Positions 45,077-56,985 of a DNA stretch of 64,000 nucleotides are shown here, piece after piece (within the stretch, counting starts at the first letter, position 1; each line of letters starts with the position of its first letter). This DNA is from Oopsacas minuta (Eukaryota; Porifera; Hexactinellida; Lyssacinosida; Leucopsacidae): contig JAKMXF010000015.1 of assembly GCA_024704765.1 (NCBI GenBank), positions 1 to 64,000 on the forward strand, written 5' to 3'. The translations under genes and the position numbers were made by a program. The notes beneath the pieces were generated by a model, which made no database searches, was not told where the DNA came from, and worked only from the letters and a program-made list of their open reading frames with translations.

Positions 45077-46696
45077 CATAAAAAGGTTAGCAACGAACAT
45101 GTAGATTTGAATGTAAAATAATAAATCAGTATATTATCAATGAAAGTACTATTATACCAGAAATTCTCAATCTCTAAACAGCTATCAAACACAATACATT
45201 TTGTTAACAAAGTTCGCCAACTTACATCAGCTGTGTAGAAAATTAAAACGTTTTATTGTTGATTATTACCTTTAATATGACTAATAGGAGTCTTTGACTG
45301 GTGGTTTTGTGATGAACTTGGCGCTTTGCCCATCGATTACAAGGTTGCCGTGGTAATCAAATATTACAACTATTCCCATAGGATTACATTGTATTATTTT
45401 CTAGATATGATTACTATTCATCATACACAAGAATTCAAATACCATTCCGTAACCTTACCTGACAACAGACGATCAAACGAATAAATAAACAACAATTGAG
45501 ATTAAATAGTATATTGTATTATATAATGTGGGATAATTAATATTATTCGTATAAATATTCACTGAACTATTTAGTGAGTCTGCCGGCCAGAGCTGTATTA
45601 ATTAATTAACTCATTTTGAGTTAGCAAAACTCTAAGTGAGTGAATATTCACAATATCTACCTATTATTGCAATATTATAATGCGAACAAAGTACAATACG
45701 TAGTATTCCAACATTTCTATATGTAGTGTTACTTTCATCTAAGAGAGTTATTCAATCTATGGTTGATGTAACTATACTATACGTCATATATTACTGTAGC
45801 TTTACAAAGTAATATATAGAAATGAATTTGTAGATTTGGGTCGTAGGAACATCTTCAAACATGATGCACACTGCATAAATCATATACAAAATTACTGAGT
45901 AAGGGATTTTGTGTCCATTTTGGAAACGAATTACAGCAAATGAAGACAATTCGTGTGTCACGTAATTATTGCATTGTATTTCTAGAAAGCACGATGACGC
46001 AAAGAGCATGACAACGGAGCAATATCATGGCCATTCTTTAAGAAGGATACTTTACACCTTCTTAAATGACGGTCATGATACAAGTTCTGATATACCGACA
46101 GTACCGTAACAAAAATATGAAAGAAGAGTCCAGACAATGGCGCGCTCCATAAAACAAGGCCTAAGGATAACCGCTAGTACACCAGAATGCAATTTCTACC
46201 ACACAGCACCTGCCAATAATACTTTCGGACCAAAAATTTCTGTTTCTTGTCAGAGAACATACTAAGATAACAAATTTGTCCAGGGCCAAACATGATCCGG
46301 CCTAGATTTCTATCAGAAATGGAGCTAATTCATACAATCTTTCTGGAAATTCGTACTAACTTGGTTCCAATTAAGAATATTCCACTGTATTAACATCGGA
46401 ATATGAATATCAGTATTCTCAATACAGTTCCCGAAAAGAGCCAATATAGTACAGCGCAGTTCCTTACTTCCCCAATTCTTGTTGTGGCTCTGAATACCGA
46501 TCAATGGATTGTGTTCAGTCTGGCCTACTCGTGGCACGGATGCTATATTCCCCATAACATATGTACAGTGAACATTCTCTAATCGGAACAAGGTATTAGT
46601 CTGAATCAATCTTAGAAAATAATCCAAAATAGTTATAAATACTTATTTTGTCCAATTGTGTCAAGAAATATAATGACAAAGCTGTCGACAAGCGAC

Positions 46697-46717
46697 CAAG
46701 CAAGCGAAGCGTGCTAG
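46697..46717. repeat. Short GC-rich palindromic repeat, copy 3
   Basis: CAAGCAAGCGAAGCGTGCTA plus G, as at 9374-9396 and 42875-42895. Confidence 0.55.
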
Positions 46718-46970
46718 TACGTATAAAGAAAGAAAATATGTTGATAAAACTTTCAAAGTAAATCACCATTTTGAGGATCGTAAATATGAATGTGATCAGA
46801 TCGCACGTTTATGAATTAGGAATATAGGATCAGAACCGAGACACCTATCCTGATTTCAGCCAAGAAAGGTATCTAGATTTCTAGATAGATTCCTGAATAT
46901 TACCATTGCTTAAGACAGCATTTCCAAACACATGAGAATAAGAACGTCATGTTAAGCATCTTAGAATAAC

Positions 46971-46978
46971 TATATAAA
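46971..46978 (+). promoter_or_regulatory. TATA box of the SLC2-like gene
   Basis: TATATAAA, 154 bp before the ATG at 47132. A leader of about 125 bases is expected, longer than for its neighbours. Confidence 0.45.
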
Positions 46979-47131
46979 GAGGTATTGCACAAAGAATGAA
47001 CTAACAATTTCAATAATATATACATAAGGTCAGTTAGCAAAATTATACAGAAACTATAGTATTTTGTATAAATAAGATTTGGAAAATTGAAGTTTATTAA
47101 GAATATTTCGCTTGTATCAAACTAAATTCAA

Positions 47132-48644
47132 ATGAAAAAATCTGACAAACAAGTTGCTAGAACCTTACCAGTCCTGATAGCATGCATTGCATCATCCCTG
47201 TCATCATTTGTTTGTGGATTCAGCCTAGGATATACATCTCCAATTGAGGAGGAGATTAAGAATATTGGAATCCTCGATGATGACACCTTTCCTGTTTTCA
47301 GTTCTTCTCTGTTCTTTGCAGCAATAACTGGGGCGTTGTTAGGTTCATTAGTTACAGATTTGATAGGGTAAGAAGGCTCTCTTAATATTCTCTTCGGTAC
47401 CAAACGCAATTGGTTGGTTATTGGTTACATGTGGATACGATTGGGTTGTAATGGTGATAGGTAGAGTTATAATAGGATTATCATTAGGTTTAATTATCCC
47501 AATTATCTCTATATATATTGCAGATTTAGCTCCAAAAGAACACAAGGGATTCTATGGTAGTATTTTTGAACATGCATTCATAATTGGTATTTTAATGAGT
47601 CACTTCATTGGGATATTTGTGTCATTCCGATGGCTTGCACTGGTTCCTGTAGTAGTGTTATTGTTTCAATCCCTGCTTCTCACATGGCAACCTTACTCTC
47701 CTTACTGGTTAGTATCCAGGGGGTTAGAGAAACGAGGCTTTCGTACCGTGAAGTATTTGAGAGGACCGAAGTACGATTTTCTGTCAGAGTTTGAGGAAAT
47801 GAAGGATGTAGTCAAGGAAAATGCTACATGGACATTCATGGATCGTGTTAAAAGTTTAATCTTCAATTTAGCCTATTTGAGGGCTATCATCATCATCTCG
47901 CTCATTATGGTCTTCGTGGAACTAACTGGGATATCAGTTGTAGCTTCATATTCGACGAGTTTATTGGAACATAGTATCTTGATTCATCCTAAAGTTGCGT
48001 CTATCCTACCTACAACTATTCAATGCATTTCAGTCTTGATATTCACTTTTCTTGTTGATCGGATTGGTAGAAAGCCCCTATTGATAGTATCTGGAGCTGG
48101 TATTGCTCTCAGCCATGTGATTCTCTCCATCAATTCATTTGGATTACAATTCTTCTGGCCACAGTGCACTCAATTCGAAACAACAACAAATTTCACTCAC
48201 ACTGTTTCTGGCAATCTAGGCGTGAGTGAAGATTTTTGCAATCATATAACCCTCATTCCATTGCTAGCTCTGGTGATCCTGAGGTTTATGTATGGACTGG
48301 GGTGGGGGCCTATACCGTTTGTATTGTTGGGAGAATCTCTTCCTTCTAAAGTTCGGTCTATATCCGCTTCTGTTGCTATTTGCGTGTTAACATTTTCAAA
48401 TGCATTAACTCTCCTATTATTCCCATATCTTGAGAGGTTAATTGGAGATTATTTTGTATTTTTGCTTTACGTTTTGGTGAATCTTACCTCTTGTGCTTTT
48501 ATCCTCTTTTTCGTTCCTGAAACAAAAGGTCTAAATTTGACCCAAATTGAAGAGTTGTTTAAAGGGAAAGTGATTTTTCTTAGATGTAAAGTGCGAAACC
48601 CTTTTGTTAGAAGAGATGTATATGTGGTAAAGACAGATTGTTAA
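47132..48644 (+). CDS. SLC2-like (GLUT/Tret1-type) sugar transporter, one +1 frame change
   Basis: About 504 residues over two frames: 47132-47368 and 47370-48644. In the first frame GGG at 47366-47368 is followed at once by TAA; the second frame resumes one base later (KKALLIFSSVPNAIGW). Reading GGG, skipping T, then AAG gives DLIGKKALLI, the usual loop 2-3 motif (D-x-x-G-R/K-K). Other MFS sugar transporter signatures: IGRVIIGLSLG in helix 4, FLVDRIGRKPLL in loop 8-9, GLGWGPIPFVLLGESLP, and PETKG near the end. Twelve hydrophobic spans are expected. Departures from the family: PESPRWL reads PYSPYWL, and the helix 7 glutamine pair (QQxxG) reads VELTG, so glucose may not be the substrate. An N-glycosylation site lies in the helix 9 outer loop (NFTHT). 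A sequencing or assembly indel, a pseudogene, or frameshifting are all possible. Confidence 0.75.
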
Positions 48645-50829
48645 TTTGTATTATTCTATTACTGTATTCATATGTTTTGTGACATAAATCTGTATTAAAA
48701 TACTGCAATTGTAATCTTTTTGTTTGTTCTTTGGCGAGGAATGGTTTCAAGGTATGCTCTATTGAATTAGAATTTCTCAATCCTGAGATGTCGCATAACG
48801 TGGTTTTAGGGTTCATCATTCGACCCATATTGTTAGAATACATAGCTTTCTCCTTCTGTGTTCTGAATGCGGTATTGATCCAGCAAGTTTCAATTGGATC
48901 GGAGTAGATTTAGTGGTAACGCAATGTATTTTGTAAAGTTGTCGGTTTTCATCTTAACTTGGTGAATAATGTAGTGTTTCAGTGATATAGTAGATCTGAA
49001 AAATTGGATTTGAGTAGTTTTGGGGTTGTTTCATGGCAGCCATTAATAGTTTTGATAGCCGATGATATACTGTTTAGAGGATAACTCGCGTCCTTAATTT
49101 GGTTAACCAACCACAGCCCTGAATACAATAATTGAAATATTGAAATATTCGTAGAAACTCGCTTCGGCTATTCCGGCAATATGATATCTCTTACCAAATT
49201 GATGTAATCATGAATACGCCAATTGCCTATTTATAGTAATTTTTACTTATTATACTAATATTCTGAACTTTGAATTTATTATGGGTTTCTGTTCAATTTG
49301 TCGCATTAATGTTACGATACATTAGACATAATATTTTACTTTAAATCAGTTTTCCATAGGTTTGTATGGATTATTTATCAATAAATGTGTCCATAGCTTT
49401 AGTACAGTACATGTTGATCCCTTTTACGATTTTGCTTTAATCAATTTTGTCCCGAAATATATTTGATAGTAAAAGGAGTAGTCAATAATCTTCTGTGTTA
49501 ACAGTTCAAAACATAAAATATCACGTTTGAAACATGTTATAGAGATTTAAATACAAGTTGTAATGTACAATAGTTGGGCAATGATACGTAGTACTTGTTT
49601 GGTATTTAATAAGTTTCCTACTTACATTACCTCTAAAATTGTTGGAAATTTTCAATAAGTGGTGAAGATTTAAATTTGCTCACAATTTTGTATGTTTGCT
49701 CAGCAAGTGTAATGCATAGGATTAGTTATATTTTAGATAAAAAGTGTAAACTTGATAAGAAACTAAAACATGTGATCTTACATGTTTTTGGTTAACGAGC
49801 AAAAATATTCACTAAGTTGATAATCTATTTGAATGATTATGTTTCATTTTATGTTTTGAAATACAAGCCAATTTTTCCAAAAAAATTAATTGAATTAGAA
49901 GAGTGTTATAGGAGAATACATTATTGGTAATGACATTCCAGAAGAGCTTTAAGTTGATATAACAGTAAATGAAAATGCGGTTACGTATTAAGAAAAGGCC
50001 CCTTTTGGCAAAAATTACAAGTAAATATAAAGTTAAAGGACAAAAGTATTCGACCACTTACCGTATATAATACTAACTATATCAAACTATAATCTAATTA
50101 CTCTGATGTATAAAATAATTATTAGTTATAAAGCAGAGAATAAGCATAGACAAGATAGATTCATTTATGTAGATTGACGGATATCGATATTTTAAGAATA
50201 TCTTAGTTACATTGGCGAATAAGAATATAACAAAATATTAGCAATTCTGAAATGGTCGAATACTTTTGTCCTTTAATAATATATTTATAGCGTAAATATA
50301 AAATTATATATTCTTGAGTGGCTGATACATCTTCTATGTAGATATTAGAAAAAGTATCTTTGGATTTGATTTCTAATTTTACATTCGTCATCAGTCTTGA
50401 GATTTAAATGAGTTAAATTACCAATGAAAAACCTTTACCTTTGCATAATTGTTAATTTGTTTATTAAATATTTTACTCACTGAATTATGATCTAATAAAC
50501 ATCCAATATCATATCGTTTACTATTGTATAGGTGGTTAGTATATCTTGGTTTAATTAATTACCTTCTTTGTGATATGTATCTTGAATTGGAGTGATAGGC
50601 CCTGAACTAATCTCGATACCACCAATGATGAGGAAAAGGGAGACAATACAAGCAAGAAACTAAACAGTAAGGATGTAGCCGAAGAAGCGAAGAACGAATC
50701 AGAAGAAGAACAGGAATTATTTGGTTTACTGAAAGAGTGCAATCCAATGCGAGCACGCCATAAATCAATAGAAATCATGTATATAAATAAGAGTAGAAAT
50801 TGAAGTTGATAAAAACGTCTCTTTACCAT
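48645..50829. other. Spacer with a MITE and a coding-like scrap
   Basis: No clear gene. Contains the MITE at 50037-50272. On the plus strand, 50614-50802 reads as an acidic/basic run (TNDEEKGDNTSKKLNSKDVA, then EEEQELFGLLKEC) ending in TGA; it may be part of an unknown exon or chance. Confidence 0.35.
50037..50272. repeat. MITE with AGGACAAAAGTATTCGACCA ends
   Basis: About 20-bp perfect inverse ends at 50037 and 50272. Flanking sequence is TTAA on both sides (50033-50036, 50273-50276), which could be a piggyBac-type TTAA target; a Tc1-type TA target is also compatible. No ORF. Confidence 0.7.
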
Positions 50830-51094
50830 TTACAGTTGTGGGACAGACCCAGTCGGACAATTCCTGGCCAAGCCCCACCCTTTGGGACCTATTCGATAAA
50901 ATGTACATAACCATCGAATGATTAAATTGGGGAGGTCAAAGTTTTTACATTTCGTGATGAATATTGTGTGGGTCACATGATCGAAAGCCTTCCGGTAGTT
51001 CAATAGGTGTGAGGCCTTCTTCTGCATTAAGGAGACAGGTGTGGATCATATCAACGAGTGCATGTGTGGTAGATTCATGGAATTTAGCCTTGAA
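50830..51094 (-). pseudogene. Non-LTR retrotransposon reverse transcriptase fragment
   Basis: Reading minus from 51094: FKAKFHESTTHALVDMIHTC, then after a frame change YRKAFDHVTHTIFITKCKNF and LPNLIIRWLCTFY. This is the classic LINE RT stretch (STTHAL..., D/NYxKAFDxVxHxxL). It is short, frameshifted and lacks the catalytic box, so it is a dead 5'-truncated or internal remnant. Confidence 0.75.
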
Positions 51095-52560
51095 TTATGG
51101 AATATTTTTGATAAGATTAATGGTTTCTAATCAAGGTTGAAACTACTTTAACTTAATAATGGTCAACAGAAAATCTGTTCAACCAAATAATCACTTTTAT
51201 AGAATCCAATACACATATAAAAACCATAAAAATATTTGTTTGTGTCCAGATCACTTCACGTGAGAACTTGTAATTACAGATATATTTCTACCATGATGCA
51301 TAGCCAAATTATTTGGATCCAATACGAAAATCTCCTATTCACCAAATTTTATTGGTGAATCCGAATATTCGAGAATAATTGTTCCAATATTTTATCCCGG
51401 GTTTCAATCCTGGTAATTACTCTCGTGGTTCATTCCCGGCGGTGAAATGGACCGCCATCCCGATGTTCTAGGATTGTAAGTCCTAATTGTAAGGATTATC
51501 AGTTTGAATATTCCCAATCAGGGTGCTTATATTCATTCTTCATCAAATTAGTTATTTGGCCAGTTTACATGCAAACGAACATTATTTATATTATGAATTA
51601 GCTAATCATAAATCTTCTATTTGTTGTATTAGTGACTCTCTTCTTACTGTAGTCGGCCCTATAGTTTGAATTAGTGTTAGCTTGGTCCTGGATGTCGTCA
51701 GGGTGTTTTATGCACAATTTGAGTTTTTGCAATGGGAGTTCATTAGTTTTACTTTTTCGCTTTCCAGCAAGAAGTAGTCACCACTTTTTGTATTAATGTT
51801 TAATTCGTTTTCATGCAACCTGTTTGCAAACAATTCAGTATAATTTGTTGAGTGTAATCTGAATTTTTCATTGGAAGTAGTTTCCTATTTGTGTTTATAT
51901 TACAGATCTTCACAGTAAGTTTACATTATACACAATTTTAAACCCTTACTATAATAGCTGCATTTTGATAAACACGTAAATGATGGAGAATATTCTTACA
52001 TTCAATGTGTGATTATGTTAAAACACTAATTGACAAATAATGAATTTCAAAGAACCAAATATCACAAAAATGTATTGATGAAGTGTTAGTAGAATTAAAG
52101 TGAAAATGATAATGCAGATAAAGAAAAATTTTGCCTACCGAAGATATTCATTTGTTTCTAGCTTAGCATTAAGTGTTGAGGTTAATAAACGCATCCATTC
52201 TGGCCATTACTTCACGACAAGGCAATCAAGTTTTTAACAAAATTTTGATATTACAATGTTGCGAATTTGTCAAAATTTCAATTATGATTAACTAAGAGTT
52301 GGAAATTCGGATTTAGACAATTATGAAGAATGAATATTCAAGAACTTGAAAATTGTTGGAATACTATGACTATGAGGACAATTCAAGAGGACTTTACAAT
52401 TCTTTTTGTTTGTTACAATGTGATTGTCCAAAATGACAAATAGCAAAAAATGATGACAAAAATGTATAGGCAGCAATAGAAGAGGACTGTCTTTGAAAAA
52501 TCGGACATATGATAATGCTGCGTGCTCTAGTGGGACATAAATAGTATATACAAGTAGTTA
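51095..52560. other. AT-rich spacer
   Basis: No gene or clear repeat was recognised. Confidence 0.45.
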
Positions 52561-53841
52561 TTACAGATATGAGAATGCTTGTAGTTTGTTATGATCTTTA
52601 TGGTCTACTGCTACAATAGTGAATACATCATCTACTGCTATTCCACCTAGATAAGCGAAATCTCCTGGAGCTGGTCCGCTCTTACCGAATTTAGTAATCA
52701 GTTTCCCTTCATTAGAGAATATCTTGACTTGAGAACAACCTCTATCTGCTAGTATTATATTTAGTTGTTGATCCATACAGAAGTACCAAACCTCTTCAAC
52801 ATATCTTTGTGTATAATACATCTAGTCAGTCTGCCTTGTTTAGAGAAAGCTTGTATAGGATAATCTGAGTTAATAAAACAAACGTATATTTCATCTTGTT
52901 AGTGATATATCTCTGATAAGAGTGTTATCTTGCTTGAATTGAGTGATTAGAGATATTCTCTTTTCTTCATTCATCTCAGAGGTTAGGACTGTTAACTTCA
53001 TATTCCTATATTCACCCACATAGATATGTGTATTGTCATTACAGATACATGATAGTTGATACTCGTAACATTTATGAGATTCCATCTTGATGGTAGATTT
53101 GTTGAATTTAACTATTCTCTTATCGCACTGTACAAATATAGAGTCATGTAGAATGAGGATATTCTCTGGATAAGCCATTACTTCATCTTTGAAGTTAACC
53201 CATTCTCCATTTCTAGAGAATATCTGTACTCTGTGTGTCGAATAATCTGCCACATAAATCTCATCATTAATAGAATCAATAGCTATACCACATGGATTAT
53301 ATAGTTGATTATCTTGATTGCCTCTGTCACAAGAACTCCATTTCAGTTGAATAGGAGTGTTTTCTTCAAACTTTACAATTCTCTGATCACAACTAAACAG
53401 TGTATTGATACTCTCTCTCAACTCTCTCACTTTACAATTCACTTTGATAAAAGGGATATCTATATTCATTTCTCTTTTCACTGACTCTATTGCTTCAGGT
53501 ATCTTGTCAAGAGGATTGGGTAGAGATGGGTCTAAGTCTTGGAAGAGTTTTTCCAGTTCACTTTTACGTTTGTTTATCTCTTCTATCTGTTTATTGATTT
53601 CATTTCTTCTCTTGTTCATCCTTTGATTAGCTTCATCCCAGATACCTTCCAATTCCCTGATAATCAGCTGAGTCTTGTCTTCAATTAGCTCTTTCATTTC
53701 TTCACTGACTCTCCTCACGAGTGACTTCTTGCTATCAATCACTTCTCTCAGTGTATTCATTCTGTCCTGTAGCTTGTTAGGGACTGGCATCAAGCTATCA
53801 GGTTCACAGACAGGATTCTCGTTGAATGGTGCAGTAGCCAT
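52561..53841 (-). pseudogene. Inverted, broken copy of the NHL-repeat gene at 31465-32748
   Basis: The first 316 residues (53841-52891) match the intact gene almost throughout, with the coiled-coil region 60-160 near identical (same NINKRKSELEKLF run, same LDPSLPNPLDKIPEAIESVK). A 2-base deletion then gives SLTR-stop, and a 1-base deletion near 52795 restores the frame (VWYFCMDQQ...). The tail (52561-52821) ends as in the intact gene (HNKLQAFSYL). Its blade VADYSTHRVQIF keeps the canonical NHL residues that the other copy lost. The homology continues into the 5' flank, where a hAT element has since landed. Pseudogene, unless the indels are assembly errors. Confidence 0.8.
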
Positions 53842-53963
53842 TTCTTAGTTCTGTTTACTAAGCAATTAGTATAGAACTGATAATATATTTAGAGTGGATT
53901 ATACCGTTCTCACTCGCTTATGCATATTGAATATCTAATTACTAAATGCACCATGCACTAGTG

Positions 53964-56284
53964 CAGTGTTTCCCAACCTTTACCAATTTAACGCCCCCTT
54001 ATAGACTTAATATTTACAGAACGCCCCCTATTTAATACTTTATTGAATCAGTTTTTAATTACTGACTATATAGGAATATTAAAGATAGACTGATAGAGTA
54101 TCTAGGGACTAATCCCAAGTATCATTATACGTTGGAACATGTGATCCTTGACTTTGGTGGCTCTTTGCTAGTTTGACTACATCCGGTTCTAACTGCGTCA
54201 GAAAGAGTCTCAAGTTGCCTCTTGTTGCTATTTCCAGTCGATTTCTTTGTTTTGTGAGCAGATTAACTACTGTGCTGAATCCCTTTTCGGCAAGATATGA
54301 TGATGGAAATGCAACAAACATTAATTTTACAGTTTGAAAATATGGGGATTAGCGTTCAGAGACTTCCTTCTTCATCCAGAATGCACTATATCCACATTGG
54401 GTGAATATGGCATTGCATTTGATATCATTCTGCAAATCGATGAATTCTTCTTGAAATTGTGATCCAAAGTTTCTATATTTGTTCTAAATGGATTTATCAC
54501 AAAATTAGAGATAACCGGTTAAATCTTTGAATCGAATCAACAAATCTTCGCTAAGGGAATCAACATGTGAACAGTAAATATGAATGTTGTCATCTCTAAT
54601 GATGTTATTATTTACCATATTCAGTTCACTTAAACAAGGTAACTGCCCAAATTCACGACGCGCAATATTCTGTCGGAACAAGGTTAGTTTACTTAAGAAT
54701 GATAGAACAACGCCCTTCGCTTGAATAAGAGTAGTATTATTTCCTTGTAGCTGCTTATTCACTATATTCAGTTTCTCGAATATGTCAGCTAAGTAAGCCA
54801 CATCAGTCCTTATCATTTTAACCTTTTCTGCCAGAGTTGAATCGTATTCTTCTAGGAACTCGACTATAGAATCAAACAGTTGATGGAATCGTTTCAAACA
54901 ATTACCTTTAGAAAGCCACCTAACTTCAGTATGGAGAGGGAGGCGTTTGTAATCTTCATCATTGTTTTCACAAAGTTGCTGAAAGATGCGATCATTCAGT
55001 GAGTTATTTTTTATTTTGTTCGTAGCAGTAATCACGATTTGCAAAGACTGGTGAAGATTAGGTGTTAGGTGCTTGGCGATCAAATTTGACGATGTATGAA
55101 ACAATCAATAGAGAAAACCTTCGGCACAGCTCGTTTCAGATGAGTTATGAAACCACGATGACGTCCAATCATTGAAGGTGCTCCATCAGTAGCACACGCA
55201 ATAATATTTCCCATTGGTATGTTCTTCTCTTCACAAAATTGCTTTACCACCATAAATATTGTCTCACCTTTAGTATCTGTTTCTAGTGGCTTGGAGAAGA
55301 GCATTTCTTCTTTTGATACACCATTGTGAATATATCGTACATATGTCATAAGTAAGTCTTTATTGTCACGTAAGGTTGACTCATCAAGCTGCAAAGCGAA
55401 TTCCGTTGTTTGTAAAACTTTACACAACTGTTGTTCAACATCTATAGCCAATTCTTCAATCCTCCTCGAAACTGAGTTATTACTTAAGGGAATTGATCTA
55501 ACTACACTAGACGCATCTTGATGCATGACAGTAGATATAACCTCTCTTATAGCTGGAAGGATGATTTTTTCACCTATTGTATGAGGCTTTCCACATTTGG
55601 CGATTAAAAGAGATATATTGTAAGAAGCAACAAGACCATCGTCATTTTAGTAGTAATTTTGTTAATCATTCCATCTATGGAACTATGATTTGCAAACTGC
55701 TTGCTTAAAGTCTGGAAATATTTGAGATCCTTGTCTTTCTTATCAGGGTGTTTCTTCGTCAAATGGCCGCACATACGTGAAGGTTTCATGCCCTCATTAG
55801 AGAACACTTGATTGCAAAGTAAACAAAAGGGTAATTGTTGATTAGTAGGTGAAGCGATGAAACCAAATTTCAGATAATCTATGGAGTATTGACGGCATTT
55901 TTTCTTGGGATTTTCAGCCATGATTGGATATGCAAGAAAAATCGTGTCTACTATTGAGGTAATTAATGAAATAACATGGTATGATCACTTTTTATAACTT
56001 CTTTGTTAAGAAGCCGTCTGAACTGTTAATTCAAAACAAAGAAACAATACCATTGAAAGCATTGATTGATTGTAAATGGTGAATACTTAGCTCTTCCTGT
56101 GGGCCCAACGTGTTAGAATTGTCATTATGGGTAAACTGCACGAAATATTAATGATACAATAGTATTTCGCAAAATTTACAGATGCTAGAATAAATCTTCA
56201 TCCAACGGCTCATTATCTTGTCAACGCCCCCTTCCTCCATAGCGCCCCGTGAGGCAAAGCAAACGCCCCCGTTGGGAACCACTG
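53964..56284. mobile_element. hAT-type DNA transposon with perfect 8-bp target duplication
   Basis: 2321 bp. Ends CAGTGTTTCCCAACC and (G)TTGGGAACCACTG are imperfect inverse repeats. CACTAGTG is present on both sides (53956-53963 and 56285-56292). CCCCCTATTT-type subterminal motifs recur (AACGCCCCCTTATAG, CAACGCCCCCTTCC). It sits in the 5' flank of the NHL pseudogene, whose homology to the 31465 gene flank resumes after it (ATAATTATACACAC). Confidence 0.92.
54109..55921 (-). pseudogene. hAT transposase (ZBED5/SCAND3-like), inactivated
   Basis: Read on the minus strand: an N-terminal BED-like zinc finger with CLLCNQVFSNEGMKPSRMCG and HLTKKH (55921-55604), then catalytic parts (LQLDESTLRDNKDLLMTYVR, ATDGAPSMIGRHRGF), then VRWLSKGNCLKRFHQLFDSI (55104-54505) and a C-terminal hATC dimerisation part (EKGFSTVVNLLTKQRNRLE, 54321-54109). 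It is broken by several frame changes (for example CAAATTTG in place of an AAAA run near 55096) and stops. The conserved architecture is that of the SCAND3/ZBED5-type hAT family. Confidence 0.85.
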
Positions 56285-56460
56285 CACTAGTGGCTACATA
56301 ATTATACACACTATGGAAGTACGACATTTGTGTACAGATTTTTGTGTAAATCCTTAGAAATCAGTCTAAGGTTTCAGCTCCCTTTAACTCGGCGAACTGA
56401 ACACCAGTAGAATCTTTCATTTGCGATAATAAATTGAATTTCTCTTCTTGCACACATATA

Positions 56461-56832
56461 CAGTTAACACCCGTTATCTCGAAACCTCCGAGGAAATCAA
56501 ATTCTGTTCGAGATAACTAATGTTCTGTTAAGAAAATTCCAAATCTACTCATGTTTCCAGGGAATTTCAAATTCATATTTACATTTGATTCTATTAATTA
56601 AAAGGGTTTGTGTAACGGGCGTTCATCGTTCCGAACGATGAGCACCTATAAGTATTGAAATACCCTATACAACATCTAAAGCTCGCTTTTCAAAAATCCT
56701 AAAACCTAAACAAAGAAAATAATTGTACTACAGTCAACATCCGCTATCTCGAATGCCCGTTAACTCGAACATACGTTATCTCCAACAGAAATTGATTTCC
56801 TCTGAGGGTTCGAGATAACTGATGTTAACTGT
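56461..56832. repeat. TA-flanked MITE, CAGTTAACA ends
   Basis: Left end CAGTTAACACCCGTTATCTC, right end GAGATAACTGATGTTAACTG, TA on both sides. The motif GTTATCTCGAA/TTCGAGATAAC recurs internally, so the element may be two copies fused. A fragment of the family lies at 34961-35030. Confidence 0.75.
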
Positions 56833-56836
56833 ATAC

Positions 56837-56985
56837 AGTGGAGTCTTCAAAACGGAAACTCCGAGAAGCGGACAATCCCTCTACAACTGCAACGGAATGA
56901 ATTAGCAATCATACATGTAATACTTTAGCAATCTCCGAGGAGCGGACAACTCCCTATTACGGACATGGATTAAACATCATAGAGC
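56837..56985. repeat. pogo/Tigger-like MITE fragment
   Basis: Starts CAGTGGAGTCTTCAAAACGG right after the previous element (TA at 56835-56836). The motif CTCCGAGAAGCGGACAA recurs (CTCCGAGGAGCGGACAA). No clear right end. Confidence 0.5.

Larger units (their letters stand above)
44449..46970. other. Spacer with a hairpin and a short repeat
   Basis: No gene is supported. Contains the 28-bp-arm hairpin at 45015-45076 and the GC-rich repeat at 46697-46717. The ORF at 46325-46627 (minus) looks like chance. Confidence 0.45.

Noticed and set aside
46325-46627. 100-codon minus-strand ORF
   Set aside because: No domain or transmembrane logic, and no splice or promoter support.
50551-50829. 92-codon minus-strand ORF with a Ser/Leu-rich product
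   Set aside because: It is antisense to a Glu/Lys-rich run on the plus strand; Ser/Leu/Phe-rich antisense products are typical shadows.
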